Below the pieces are notes generated by a model. The model did not search any database, was not told the DNA's origin, and worked only from the letters and a program-made list of their open reading frames with translations. The translations under genes were made by a program, and so were the position numbers. Below are positions 1 to 10,212 of a DNA stretch of 64,000 nt, in pieces (position 1 is the first letter of the stretch; the number at the start of each line of letters is the position of its first letter). This DNA is from Candidatus Aminicenantota bacterium (lineage in GTDB: Bacteria > Acidobacteriota > Aminicenantia > Aminicenantales > UBA4085), in NCBI GenBank assembly GCA_026393895.1, contig JAPKZG010000092.1, forward strand, positions 1 to 64,000, read 5' to 3'.

Positions 1-1
1 C

Positions 2-358
2 TGGGACGAAGTCAAGGATCGGCTGAAGATCTCCGGACAGAAACTCTCCGGCGGACAGCAGCAGCGGCTGTGCATCGCCCGGACCCTGGCCCTCAAGCCC
101 GAAGTGATCCTCTACGACGAGCCGTGTTCCGGTTTGGATCCGATCTCGACGGCCAAGGTCGAGGAATCGATGCTCGAACTGCGGACGGACCACGCCCTCG
201 TCCTCGTGACGAACAACACCAAGCAGGCGGCCCGCGTCGGGACGCGGACGGCCTTTTTCCTGATGGGCGAAATGATCGAGATCGGGCCGACGGACCGGAT
301 TTTCACGGCTCCGGCGGACAAACGGACGGAAGATTACGTCGTCGGCAGATTCGGATGA
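2..358 (+). CDS. pstB: Phosphate ABC transporter ATP-binding protein PstB (5'-truncated by window edge)
   Basis: Open frame continues to the window start; translation [47 protein letters not shown] has the ABC signature and Walker B; C-terminus [13 protein letters not shown] is PstB-like. H-loop position reads VTNN. Confidence 0.9.
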   Translation, partial: WDEVKDRLKISGQKLSGGQQQRLCIARTLALKPEVILYDEPCSGLDPISTAKVEESMLELRTDHALVLVTNNTKQAARVGTRTAFFLMGEMIEIGPTDRIFTAPADKRTEDYVVGRFG

Positions 359-362
359 GGCC

Positions 363-1145
363 ATGAAGGAAACCGGACGCCCAAACCCCGACACGCCCGT
401 CATCGAAGTCCGCAGCCTCGACCTCTGGTACGGCGATTTTCAGGCCTTGAAGAACGTTTCCGCCTCCATCCGGCCGCGGATAATCACCGCGCTGATCGGC
501 TCGTCGGGCTGCGGGAAAACCACTCTTCTCCGCTGTCTCAACCGGATGAACGACCGGATCGACGAGGTTCGAATCGAGGGCGAGATTTTCTTTGGCGGCA
601 TGAACATCCGGCAAAAAGACGTGTCGCTGACGACGCTGCGCAAGCGGATCGGGATGGTTTTCCAGCGGCCGAATCCGTTCCCCTTGAGCATTTATGAAAA
701 CATCGCCTTCGGACCGCGCGTCCACCGCCTCGCATCGGGGAGCACGCTGGACGGCATCGTCGAGGAAAGCCTCCGGGCAGTGAATCTCTGGGACGAGCTC
801 AAGGACCGTCTCCGGAAAAACGCCCTCGACCTCTCGCTCGAACAAAAACAGCGGCTCTGCATCGCCCGCCTCGTCGCGGTCAAGGCCGAAGTGCTGCTGA
901 TGGACGAACCCTGCTCGACGCTCGACCCCATGGCCACGATGAAGGTCGAGGAGCTGATGCACCGGCTCAAGGAACGCTACACGATCGTCATCGTGACCCA
1001 CAATATGCAGCAGGCCGCCCGCGTCTCGGACGAAACCGGGTTCATGCTGCTCGGCGAACTGGTCGAATTCGCCCGGACGACGGACATCTTCACCCGCCCG
1101 ATCGACAAGCGGACGGAAGACTACATCACCGGCCGGTTCGGCTGA
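363..1145 (+). CDS. PstB-like phosphate ABC transporter ATP-binding protein, second tandem copy with degenerate signature motif
   Basis: 260 aa; Walker [11 protein letters not shown]-loop FQRPNPFP, Walker [14 protein letters not shown]-loop VTHN; signature reads LSLEQKQR instead of LSGGQQQR; C-terminus [13 protein letters not shown]. Confidence 0.88.
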   Translation: MKETGRPNPDTPVIEVRSLDLWYGDFQALKNVSASIRPRIITALIGSSGCGKTTLLRCLNRMNDRIDEVRIEGEIFFGGMNIRQKDVSLTTLRKRIGMVFQRPNPFPLSIYENIAFGPRVHRLASGSTLDGIVEESLRAVNLWDELKDRLRKNALDLSLEQKQRLCIARLVAVKAEVLLMDEPCSTLDPMATMKVEELMHRLKERYTIVIVTHNMQQAARVSDETGFMLLGELVEFARTTDIFTRPIDKRTEDYITGRFG

Positions 1146-1371
1146 TTTCTACTTTTCGAGCTCGGCCAGCCAGTTTTGGGCGAACGCCAGGATCAAGGCC
1201 GGAGTTTTCATCTTCATCGGATTCCTTCATTCGTATGATAGGACGGACTGACAAAGATAATTCCGGAGAGACGCAAAGGCAAGAATAATCCGCCGTCCGC
1301 CCGGCCGGCCCGGCGTGCGACCAACTCCCTCAAATTTCTGATATACTGATATCCCATAAAAGGAGACGACC

Positions 1372-2931
1372 ATGACCGACAAACGCCGCTATTTTGCCGC
1401 GGGAGCTCTTTTGCTGTTTATCCTGGGAGCCGCCGGGTCGATCGCCGCCCCCGCCCAGCAGCCTCCCCGCCCGCCCGAGTTCAAGGAAATCATGATCGCC
1501 CGCAATATCCCCGACCTCGCCGCCCGCCTGAAGGAATTCGAGCGCATCAAGGCGGCTTATCCCGAAAGCACGATGATGGCCTTGATCGACGACTCCATTC
1601 ACGGTATCAAAATAGAACTATGCTCCTCGCTGGACGACGTTTTGGCTCTGCAAAAAACGGTCGCCGGACAAGGGGAGGGTTTCGAAAAAATCTACTCGTT
1701 GTACGGCGCGGCCATGGAAATCGCCACCCACCGCAATTTGCCCGTTTTCGACAAGGCCGGGGTCGTCAAGGCCGTTCTTTTCTACAAAGATGAAGCCGGC
1801 AAACTCCTCCAGGACCAGGCCTACGTCCAGTCCGTTCCGGAGGATGAACGGCCTTACCTCTCCGAATATGCCCATGAGATTCAAATCGGCGAAGCGATGT
1901 CATATCTCAACGCCGGCGAGCCGGAGAAAGCCATGAACGCCCTGAACGCCTATAAGTCCGCCGGCGGAGCGCCGGAAGGCATGTTCTGGTACACGTTCGC
2001 CGAGGCGGCGGGGAAACTGGGAAAGAACGCCGACGCCCTTTTGGGCTACATGGACGCAGCCATTGAAAATTACGAAGATGCCGAGGCCAAGGCCGGGGAC
2101 ATGTGGATCAAGGTCAACGGCAAAGCCGACGGCTTCGACGCCGCCCTTGAAGCCAAACGGCGGGAACTGCCTTACCACCCGGAGGAGTTCGCGGCCCCGG
2201 CCGACTGGAAGGGCAAGGCCGTCCTGGCCGAGATCTTCACCGGATCGGAATGCCCGCCGTGCGCCGGCGCGGATATCGGATTCGACGGCCTCATCGAATC
2301 CGTTCCCGGAAAATTCCTGGCGATCCTTGAATATCATCTCCCCATTCCCCGTCCCGACCCGATCATCAATCCGGCGACGAAGACCCGCCAGCAGTATTAT
2401 GGGGTCAACAGCACGCCTTCCACCTTTTTCGACGGCGAAGCTAAGGCCGGGGGCGGGGGCGGACGGGCCAACGCGGCCGAAAAATACAAAGAATATCTCG
2501 CCGAAATCAAACCCCGCCTGAGCGCCCTTCCCGAAGCCCGGCTCACGGCCAAAGCAGCCCGGACCGGCGATGAAATCACCGTCGACGTCGCGATCGAAAA
2601 GCCCGTCGAAGGAGCCGAGATTTTCGTCGTTCTCGTCCAAAAAGAAGTTCGTTTCCAAGGAGGCAACGGAATCGTCTTCCATAAGATGGCTGTCCGCGAC
2701 CTCCGGGTCGTTGCGCCGGATGCGCCCCGGGCGGTCTTCGACCTGGCCGCCTCCGAGAAAGCGACGGACGAATACCTGACCGAGTTCGAAAAAACTTACG
2801 ACCGTATCCCGAATTACAAGTTCGCGAAACGGTGTTTTCAAATCGACCGGAACGCGCTCCAGGCCGTTGTTTTCATCCAGGACAAACAGACCAAGAAGGT
2901 TCATAACGCGTTCTCCGTGGACGTGAAGTAA
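1372..2931 (+). CDS. Secreted protein with thioredoxin-like CPPC motif
   Basis: N-terminal signal peptide-like sequence; VLAEIFTGSECPPCAGADIGFDGL followed later by VNSTPSTFFDG (cis-Pro-like segment). Confidence 0.65.
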   Translation: MTDKRRYFAAGALLLFILGAAGSIAAPAQQPPRPPEFKEIMIARNIPDLAARLKEFERIKAAYPESTMMALIDDSIHGIKIELCSSLDDVLALQKTVAGQGEGFEKIYSLYGAAMEIATHRNLPVFDKAGVVKAVLFYKDEAGKLLQDQAYVQSVPEDERPYLSEYAHEIQIGEAMSYLNAGEPEKAMNALNAYKSAGGAPEGMFWYTFAEAAGKLGKNADALLGYMDAAIENYEDAEAKAGDMWIKVNGKADGFDAALEAKRRELPYHPEEFAAPADWKGKAVLAEIFTGSECPPCAGADIGFDGLIESVPGKFLAILEYHLPIPRPDPIINPATKTRQQYYGVNSTPSTFFDGEAKAGGGGGRANAAEKYKEYLAEIKPRLSALPEARLTAKAARTGDEITVDVAIEKPVEGAEIFVVLVQKEVRFQGGNGIVFHKMAVRDLRVVAPDAPRAVFDLAASEKATDEYLTEFEKTYDRIPNYKFAKRCFQIDRNALQAVVFIQDKQTKKVHNAFSVDVK

Positions 2932-2952
2932 GGGGAAAGAGACGGAAACGAG

Positions 2953-5538
2953 ATGGCGGCCGGATCAAAGCCCGAAACGGTGCGCGCGCTGGAATCGGTC
3001 TTTGTTGACCAGAAGGTTCTCCGGCCGTTCCGTCTACGGCGCTACGAACCGGGCGCGGTTCTGGAATTTGAAATCCGCGGGATCTTTCCGGACGGCCGCG
3101 CCCGCGTCCGTCTGGAAATCCTCAAATTCGTAGGCGGGGGTTACGCCGGACAGGTTTACCAGGTCGTTCCGCGGTCGATCGAGCCGGTCGAAGGCCGGGT
3201 GAAAGGCCTGGAAGCCGGCCGGATCTGCGCCCTTAAAATTTTGATCCCGCCGTCGGGATTCGGTTCCCGAATCCGAAATTTATTCTACGGTCTCGGATTT
3301 CAAGCTCCGTTCTCACTCCAATCGCTCGCCACCGCCGGCCGCTCCCAGGCGCTCTGGCAGAAATTCATCCGCCGGGCCGCCCGCGTGGAGTTCGGCCGGG
3401 ACGACGCCGTCGTCGACATCATCGGGACGTTCCGCGACGACCGTCTGGGCAGCTACGGCGAACTCAGTGAATGGGTCGACGGCCGGATGTGGCGGTTCGA
3501 GGTCGACGACGACCTCAACGCCAGGCGGCGCTGGAAACCGGGAGACCCGGAGGGCGGAGCCGGTTCCCCCGAATACCGGACGAAACGCGATTTCATGAAA
3601 CGGCTGGTCGCGCTGCTGCGGAACATGGGCGCCGTCGAGCTCGCCCGCCAGTACGAATGGTGGTCGCTGAAAAGCCAGCCGAACGCCATGAAGCGAACGG
3701 CCGCCGACCCGGACCCGCGGGCCGGCCTGGTCGCCGTCGATTTCCGGGCCGGGATGACCCTGACGCCGTTCAACCCGCAATGTCCGGTCGACTTCAAATT
3801 GATTTTTCAGGGGCTCGGCCGCGGGCGGCTCGTCCAGTTCGACAAGGGCGATTTCCGGAAGCTGGGACGGTATCTGGACGACCACGCCGAAGCGTTCGCC
3901 GACCTCCGGCCCGCCTTCGAGGAGTTGAAGCGGGAGGACGCCGCCTACCGCGACTCCCTCATCGATGTCACCTTTCATCACGTCCGACTGTTTTCCGGCC
4001 GGCTCCGCCGCCGGATCATGGATGGTTTCCGCGAGGGCTGGCGGGTCCGGAACGTCACGGACGACGCGGCCGCCGCCGGCTTGAAAAAAAGCGGGCTGCT
4101 GTCGTTCCTGTTTCTCCTGGCGCCGTGGGCCGCGGTGGCAACGCCCGTTCTTTTTTTCTTTGCCTGGCCGGGGCGGGTTTGGTGGAAATATCCGCTGTGG
4201 TTGCTGCCGCTATTCCTCGCGCCGCTCGTTCGAAAACTGTGGGGCCGGAGAGACCTCCGCCGCCATTTCGGCCGGATGCTCACAAACGTCCGGTATTTCC
4301 TTAGAGCGGGCCGGGCCCGTATCGCGGAAGCGATGGTCCGCTGGGTGCGGAGCGGCCGGGCTTCGGACAAGCGGGCCCTCAAAATCGCGAACGGTCCGTG
4401 GCGGTATTATTTCCAGCTGCCGTTGACCGTCCTTCCGCCGGGATTTCACCGGTTTTTGACCGAGCGGGAGTATTTCCGGGAACGGATCCGGGTGATGTTC
4501 GTTCAACCTGTCCGGCTCCTGGTTCATCCGGCCGAACGCGAACGCTGGATGATCGAAATGATTGAGCAGGGCGAAAAAAACGGTATGCTGACGGCCGCCG
4601 AGGCCGATCGCATCCGCGGCCAGGTCAAGGAACCCTATATCCAGAAATACCTCAAAAGCCTCGCCGTCCACGCCGCGACTCTGTTCGTATCGGAAACGGT
4701 CTTTCTCACGGCTGCATTGGTTTATGTCCTGGCTCATCCGGAATTATCCTGGCAGGCGGCGACGCTCCGGGCAGGGGTTGTCATCGGCGCGCTGAATCTT
4801 CTGCCGATCTCGCCGGGATCCCTGGTCCGGGGATTTTACGTCATCGGCCTGATGATCAAGGAACGGAACTTCAAGGACTACAACATCGCCTTTGGCGTGA
4901 GCTTTTTAAAAGTATTGGGGTATTTGGCCTTCCCGATTCAAATGACCTACCGCTATCCCGACCTGGCCCGGTTCATGGCCGGCCATTGGGCCAATGAAGC
5001 CGTTCATCGCGTGCCGGTCTTCGGCGAAAAAGGCGCCTGGCTCGAGCATTTCGTTTTTGACGCGTTTTACAACTTCCCGCTCACTCTCAGAAGGCGAATC
5101 CGGACGCGAGCGGAACGGCGGGCGGGGGAACGAAAGCGGGGCTGGACCACACCTTTGGTCGTATTAGCCGCGGCGGCGGTCTTAGGAGCGCTGGAAGCGG
5201 GATTCGCGAAAATCGCGGGAGGCGCGCCGTCGTTCGGCCGGATGTGGTGGCTCGCAGTCTGTATTCCGCTCATCGCCGGGGCGGTGATCGCCCGCGCGGC
5301 GTCGGGGCTCCGGATGGGTCAACGCGTCATTCGCGGAATGCTCGGCGGCGCAACCCTCGGGCTGTTCGCCGGAATCGCGCCTTACGCCAAGGCGCTGGGG
5401 CCGTATTTCGGAACGGCCGTTATCGCGGAGAACGTTCCTCTGGGCTTGGCGATCGCCAAGTCGGGAGTCGGCTTATTGCTTTTATTCGGAATCCTCGGCC
5501 TCATCGGCGGAGTGATCGCCGAAACCCGCCGTCCTTGA
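2953..5538 (+). CDS. Kinase-like N-terminal domain fused to polytopic membrane region, function unknown
   Basis: 861 aa; VGGGYAGQVYQV...ICALKIL resembles a kinase Gly-rich loop and VAIK Lys; QPNAMK...GLVAVDFRAG resembles catalytic Asn and DFG; several hydrophobic helices in the C-terminal part. Confidence 0.55.
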   Translation: MAAGSKPETVRALESVFVDQKVLRPFRLRRYEPGAVLEFEIRGIFPDGRARVRLEILKFVGGGYAGQVYQVVPRSIEPVEGRVKGLEAGRICALKILIPPSGFGSRIRNLFYGLGFQAPFSLQSLATAGRSQALWQKFIRRAARVEFGRDDAVVDIIGTFRDDRLGSYGELSEWVDGRMWRFEVDDDLNARRRWKPGDPEGGAGSPEYRTKRDFMKRLVALLRNMGAVELARQYEWWSLKSQPNAMKRTAADPDPRAGLVAVDFRAGMTLTPFNPQCPVDFKLIFQGLGRGRLVQFDKGDFRKLGRYLDDHAEAFADLRPAFEELKREDAAYRDSLIDVTFHHVRLFSGRLRRRIMDGFREGWRVRNVTDDAAAAGLKKSGLLSFLFLLAPWAAVATPVLFFFAWPGRVWWKYPLWLLPLFLAPLVRKLWGRRDLRRHFGRMLTNVRYFLRAGRARIAEAMVRWVRSGRASDKRALKIANGPWRYYFQLPLTVLPPGFHRFLTEREYFRERIRVMFVQPVRLLVHPAERERWMIEMIEQGEKNGMLTAAEADRIRGQVKEPYIQKYLKSLAVHAATLFVSETVFLTAALVYVLAHPELSWQAATLRAGVVIGALNLLPISPGSLVRGFYVIGLMIKERNFKDYNIAFGVSFLKVLGYLAFPIQMTYRYPDLARFMAGHWANEAVHRVPVFGEKGAWLEHFVFDAFYNFPLTLRRRIRTRAERRAGERKRGWTTPLVVLAAAAVLGALEAGFAKIAGGAPSFGRMWWLAVCIPLIAGAVIARAASGLRMGQRVIRGMLGGATLGLFAGIAPYAKALGPYFGTAVIAENVPLGLAIAKSGVGLLLLFGILGLIGGVIAETRRP

Positions 5539-5707
5539 ATTCCCTCGGCTTCAAGCCCGGTTCGCGAAATGAGGGAGTGCCGCACCCCTTAGGAGATTCT
5601 CCGCCGAATTCTCGGATGCTTTTGACAAGCATCACGGCACTCCGTTCGTCTGCGGGAGACATAACGCACATTACAACCGCTGAGCCGGAAACGCGTGAGA
5701 CGCGCAA

Positions 5708-7660
5708 CTAGAAAAGGGACTGCGTCGTCATTTGGAGAATCAGGAGAACCGGACTCGCCAAGGCGAAGAGAAAAACGAGAGCCGGTTCCCATCGGGACGA
5801 AGCGTCCCCGGTTTTGATTTCCAGGACGAATTTCAACAGAACAAGCGCGATCAGGGTCAGGGGGGCGGTGTAGAGGTCGAAATCCCGATAGCCGAGGTCG
5901 AAATTCCAGAAATAAAAAATTACGAGCAGGAAGACTCCGGCCGCCAGTAGAAAACGGTCGATCAGCTCATCCTTGAATTTCCTAAGAGACAATGATGCCC
6001 AGACGAGGAGAGGCAGGGGGACGGCCAGGAGCAAAGCCCAGGCCCGTTCCCAAAGATAGCGCATCTCGAACACCAGGACGCCGTTCGAATTCGTCTGCCG
6101 GCCGGAAAAGAAATCCACGAACATTCCCCGGTCTCCGCCGCCGGTTATGTTCTGAAACGAAATTTTGAAACCGAGAAGCCGAGCGGCCCCGAACGCCGCG
6201 ACAATGACCATGGCCGCGGCCCCTCCGGATAAAGCCCAGCCCTTGACCAGGGTTCCGAAACCGCGCGGCCGTCCATTTTTCCCGGCCCGGAGGATCGGTA
6301 AAAGAAAAACGGCCGGGAGAACGACCCAGGCCGATCCGTGAAATAAACCGGCAACCGCCGCCCAGACGGCCGCGAGTACGAGATCGCGGTTCCGTCCTCC
6401 CTCCGGGCTGAGAAAGCGTCGTGCCGAAATCGCCGCGGCCAGGAGAAACGGGAGCGGAAAATAAGCGAATTCAGGATACCCGATCAAGAAGGCCTGGAAC
6501 CCGAACGTCGAGGCGAGGATCAGGAACAATGCTTTTTTTTCGCGGGAAAAGCGCGTTTCTCCGGAAATGAAAACCGTCAGGGCGATCAGGGTCAGAATTC
6601 CCATGAGCTTCGCCGTCAGGACTTGGGCAAAGGAGGATGTAACGGACGGAACGAAAACCCGGCAAAGATGCAAGATCGCTTTTGTCAGAGGAAAGCTTAA
6701 GAATTCGGCGCCGAATAAAAGCCTCGACTTTAAGTTCAGAATACTCATCCATTGAGACGAGTCGCCGCAAATCGGAACTCGATAATCGGGATAAATCAAT
6801 AATCCCAAAGCCGAGAGAAGAAGGGGCCAGATATAAAGACGAAGACGGTATTTGCGAAAAATCAAATAGACGAGGGTGAGCCCGGCGCCCAAGGCCGCGT
6901 TGAAGGCCAGAATCCGGGGCAGGCGGGCGCCGAGCCCTCCGGCGAATCCAAAAAATGAGCCCGGGTGAAAAACGATCTCGAGAACGGCCGCGGCCGCCGT
7001 TCCCAGGAACCCCGTCGCGATCAGGCGGACGAGCCCGTCGTCGGCCGAGGTCTTCCCCCAGAGCATTCTAAGGATCCAAACCGCCGCCGTTAAAAACAAC
7101 AGGGATATGAAGAAAACGAATAAAACCTTGACGAAAAACACCGAAGGACGAAACACCGGTCGGAAAATCACCTCGACTTTCATGGTCCTGACGCCCGCCC
7201 GGGCGGGCGTCAGGCGGATCGTCCAGTCGGTCAAATCCTCCGCGGCGGGAACCGCGTATCGTTTCGGAGAAATCATCCGAAACCGGGATTTCCGAGGTCC
7301 GACGGAATTCGACGTCGTGGGGACGAGAACTTCGATCCCGGCCAGACGTTCCGACGCGACGAGATGAACGTCGCCTTCGCGGACGACGTTCGGATAAAAT
7401 ATACTCGCGAGGGGAAGGGAAAAACGGCCGTCTTTAGAACTGGATATGCGTTGCGTTTTTGAATACGAGCGATGGAAAAGGAACCACTCATCAGCGGCCA
7501 GAAAAAGACAGGCCAGGACGGCGGCCGAGACGAGAACGCGCTCTTTCAGCGACGGAAGGAAATTTCCTTTTTCCCTCGGCGCAGGAATGACTGCTCCGGC
7601 CGATGAGCCTCCGCGATTTAACACGCCGGGAGTGTACTTCCAGTCGCTCGGGGATGTCAA
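5708..7660 (-). CDS. Polytopic integral membrane protein, function unknown (start uncertain)
   Basis: 650-aa ORF with many hydrophobic segments; the first residues overlap a dispersed repeat (7607-7673), so the true start may be downstream. Confidence 0.6.
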   Translation of the reverse strand: MTSPSDWKYTPGVLNRGGSSAGAVIPAPREKGNFLPSLKERVLVSAAVLACLFLAADEWFLFHRSYSKTQRISSSKDGRFSLPLASIFYPNVVREGDVHLVASERLAGIEVLVPTTSNSVGPRKSRFRMISPKRYAVPAAEDLTDWTIRLTPARAGVRTMKVEVIFRPVFRPSVFFVKVLFVFFISLLFLTAAVWILRMLWGKTSADDGLVRLIATGFLGTAAAAVLEIVFHPGSFFGFAGGLGARLPRILAFNAALGAGLTLVYLIFRKYRLRLYIWPLLLSALGLLIYPDYRVPICGDSSQWMSILNLKSRLLFGAEFLSFPLTKAILHLCRVFVPSVTSSFAQVLTAKLMGILTLIALTVFISGETRFSREKKALFLILASTFGFQAFLIGYPEFAYFPLPFLLAAAISARRFLSPEGGRNRDLVLAAVWAAVAGLFHGSAWVVLPAVFLLPILRAGKNGRPRGFGTLVKGWALSGGAAAMVIVAAFGAARLLGFKISFQNITGGGDRGMFVDFFSGRQTNSNGVLVFEMRYLWERAWALLLAVPLPLLVWASLSLRKFKDELIDRFLLAAGVFLLVIFYFWNFDLGYRDFDLYTAPLTLIALVLLKFVLEIKTGDASSRWEPALVFLFALASPVLLILQMTTQSLF

Positions 7661-7673
7661 TTTCAGCGGAAAC
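7607..7673. repeat. Dispersed ~67-nt repeat, copy 1
   Basis: GCCTCCGCGATTTAACACGCCGGGAGTGTACTTCCAGTCGCTCGGGGATGTCAATTTCAGCGGAAAC; about 60/67 positions match 16770-16835. Confidence 0.8.
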
Positions 7674-8093
7674 CGGGAAAGCGGTCTTGACCTGCCGTCA
7701 CTTAGAGTACCGCCTTTTCAGGCAGAGGAACCCACTTAAAGCCCATCAGGCGATGCTTCTTGCTGCCTCAATCAAATGTTATCCGAATATTCGGGATTTA
7801 AACAGAGGAGCCGTCTCGCCATCACGATGCCCTTAATGGCTCCCCGAGTCCTGATGGTTGCTTCCCTACGAACGTTGGATGGAAAATCGACATTGCGATC
7901 GACGATCGTCTTGCGCTCGCCAATCGGAGGGGCTCCATACCTTTTCTTTCTCTCCAGGAAGTAATATTATTGCCTGTCGGCATTCAAGGCATCACATGGC
8001 GGCAAAGGCGGTCATATGATCGGTTAACAATGCCTTGCCGCGGGAGATGATGGCCGGGACAACCCGCTCCGAGCCGCCGGCGCGCCGCAGACT

Positions 8094-9071
8094 TTACTTC
8101 TTGATCGCGTTGAGAATGTTCTTGGCCAGGGCCGCCCGTTCGCCTTCGGGCTCGAGCGTCAGGAACTTTTCGAACATTTTTGCGGCACTGTCGTTATCGG
8201 CCTTGTTGAGATACACGTAGCCCATCTTGAGGTACGGGTCGGGCCACTCCGGCTTGATCTGAGTCGCCAGCTCGAAATACTTCTGAGCCTCCTCGAGATT
8301 CTGGTTGGAGAAATAGATTTCGCCGACGTTGTAGGCCAGGATTTCATCCTTGGGCGAGCGTTCGATCGATTGCCGGAAATATTCCTGGGCTTCGGCGAGC
8401 TTGTTCTGCTTGAGATAGATGTCGCCGATGCCGGCCAGGGCTTTGCCCGACACGTCCTTGCCCAAGGTCGGGTCGCACGACGAGAGCTCGATGATCTTAT
8501 TGTAGAGTTCCGTCGCTTTATCGAACTCTCCCTTCTCCCGGTAGGCATCGGCTATGTTGAGCTGGACCTGGTAAGCCCGGGGGTTCATCTCCAGGAATAG
8601 CTCGTACTGGGCGATGGCCTCATCGTATTTCCCGTCCTTGTAGAGCTGGTTCCCTAACTCGAGAAAGATGAACGACGATTCGTCCTGGATGATTGCTCCG
8701 CTCGTGTTGTCCGCGCTGACTTTCTTTATCTTGACCCAAACCTTGGGGTTGCGAGCGAGCTGGGTTACCGAGACCGTTTGGGTGTATGGTTCATAGCCCT
8801 TCATGACAACCGCGAGCTCCCATTGACCCGTTCCCAGGCCCAGGAACGACCACTCGCCTTTCTCGTCGGTTTTAGTCTCGTGCTTGACCCCGCCGGCGTC
8901 CTGCGTGTAAGACAGAGTGACCTGGACGCCTTCGAGGGGCTCGCCATTTTGGTCTGTGACGACGCCGTAGAGGTGGGCGGTGCCGCGTCCCGCTTGGGCA
9001 AAAACAAGGCCGGCGGCAATAAATATGACCATGAGACCGAGCAAAAATGCTCGAGGGGTTTTGGTGTTCAT
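8094..9071 (-). CDS. TPR protein with N-terminal carboxypeptidase-regulatory-like domain, secreted
   Basis: MNTKTPRAFLLGLMVIFIAAGLVFA signal; HLYGVVTDQNGEPLEGVQVTLSYT (CarboxypepD_reg-like); TPR-type repeats (DAYREKGEFDKATELYNKIIEL, GDIYLKQNKLAEAQEYFRQSIE). Confidence 0.8.
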   Translation of the reverse strand: MNTKTPRAFLLGLMVIFIAAGLVFAQAGRGTAHLYGVVTDQNGEPLEGVQVTLSYTQDAGGVKHETKTDEKGEWSFLGLGTGQWELAVVMKGYEPYTQTVSVTQLARNPKVWVKIKKVSADNTSGAIIQDESSFIFLELGNQLYKDGKYDEAIAQYELFLEMNPRAYQVQLNIADAYREKGEFDKATELYNKIIELSSCDPTLGKDVSGKALAGIGDIYLKQNKLAEAQEYFRQSIERSPKDEILAYNVGEIYFSNQNLEEAQKYFELATQIKPEWPDPYLKMGYVYLNKADNDSAAKMFEKFLTLEPEGERAALAKNILNAIKK

Positions 9072-9303
9072 TCGTAACCTCCATCCATAATAATATGAGA
9101 GCAAATATCGTGCCATCCTTGTCTTTGGGTCCGTCCAGGAGAGAGAAGCCCCTCTCTATGTTCGGCTCTCTCCTTCAGTTGTCCGGTTCATTGACCTCAA
9201 CAGGGGACATTATATCATTTTTCCGGGATCGAAGGAATAACGCCCGAGCTTAGGCTATCCGATTAAATGAGTTGACAAGTGCTCGCCCCGACAGGGGAAG
9301 CGT

Positions 9304-10212
9304 TTAGATTGAGAGTTTGATCCGCCTGTAGGCTTTGCTTCCGTCATTGGCGTTCTCAAGGGTCAGCCTTAGCCAATAATCGCCCTCTCGCGCCTCGACC
9401 GGAACCTCGATGACATGATTCTTATCCTGGGATTCCCGGAGCTTGTCTTCCGTTATTTCGAGCGGATATTCGGTACGGGATTGACGGATCTCCTTCCCGT
9501 CCGTCTCCATGAGATCGAGGGTCAGGATGAATGTCGCCCGCAGGGTTTTATCCTTGACATCGAACCGGATCGCCCGGAAGGGGATGGCGACCTCGACCAA
9601 AGCCCGGCCGGGTTTGGTTTCCTTAACCTTGACACTGAAGTCGATTTGCTCCTTCTCGGCCGCGATCTGGGGCTGCCATTCCATCTGGGCCCGGTTGAGG
9701 ATCGAGAGCTGTTCGACGCTCACCGGGTCGAGTTTGTAGTTGCCGTTCCACCACTCGTCGGTGAAAACGATCGGGAAGAACCCGTAGTACCAGATCTCGG
9801 TCGGCACGCCGTAGAAGGTGATCCCTCGGGGGTAGGTGATCCGGTTCGTGGGCGGGCCGAGCAGGATATAGACCCGGCCGCGGTCCTGGAGCCAGCCGGG
9901 CTCGGCGGCTTCGGTGAACAGATGGTTCGCTTCGGCGATGCGGGCGAAGTACTGGTCCTTGAATTCGTTGGCGCCGGTTTCCGGCCGGGGGGCACGCTTT
10001 TCCCAGAACTCATCCACAAACGCTTTCCTGTCTCCGGCCGGGATGGCCAGGAAGCGTTCCCGTTCCTGCTTCGTAATGATGTAACGGACCTTGGAAAGGA
10101 AATCCCGGCTCTCATCGTCCAAGCTCTTGACGGCCTGGGACGTGGCGCAGGCGGCAGCCAAGGCGGCCATCGCCAGGACTAAAACGCCGAGATGCCTTCC
10201 CGAAGCTTTCAT
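9304..10212 (-). CDS. GWxTD domain-containing protein
   Basis: DQYFARIAEANHLFTEAAEPGWLQDRGRVYILLGPPTNRITYP; signal/lipobox-like LAAACAT. Confidence 0.8.
   Translation of the reverse strand: MKASGRHLGVLVLAMAALAAACATSQAVKSLDDESRDFLSKVRYIITKQERERFLAIPAGDRKAFVDEFWEKRAPRPETGANEFKDQYFARIAEANHLFTEAAEPGWLQDRGRVYILLGPPTNRITYPRGITFYGVPTEIWYYGFFPIVFTDEWWNGNYKLDPVSVEQLSILNRAQMEWQPQIAAEKEQIDFSVKVKETKPGRALVEVAIPFRAIRFDVKDKTLRATFILTLDLMETDGKEIRQSRTEYPLEITEDKLRESQDKNHVIEVPVEAREGDYWLRLTLENANDGSKAYRRIKLSI

Noticed and set aside
1900-2904. 334-aa minus ORF opposite the CPPC protein gene
   Set aside because: Antisense shadow; no homology-like motifs.
7741-8093. Possible decayed transposase (IS21-like) gene in the intergenic region after repeat copy 1
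   Set aside because: Only short broken ORFs (7603-7836, 7776-7964) with no motif I can assign; insufficient to call a pseudogene.
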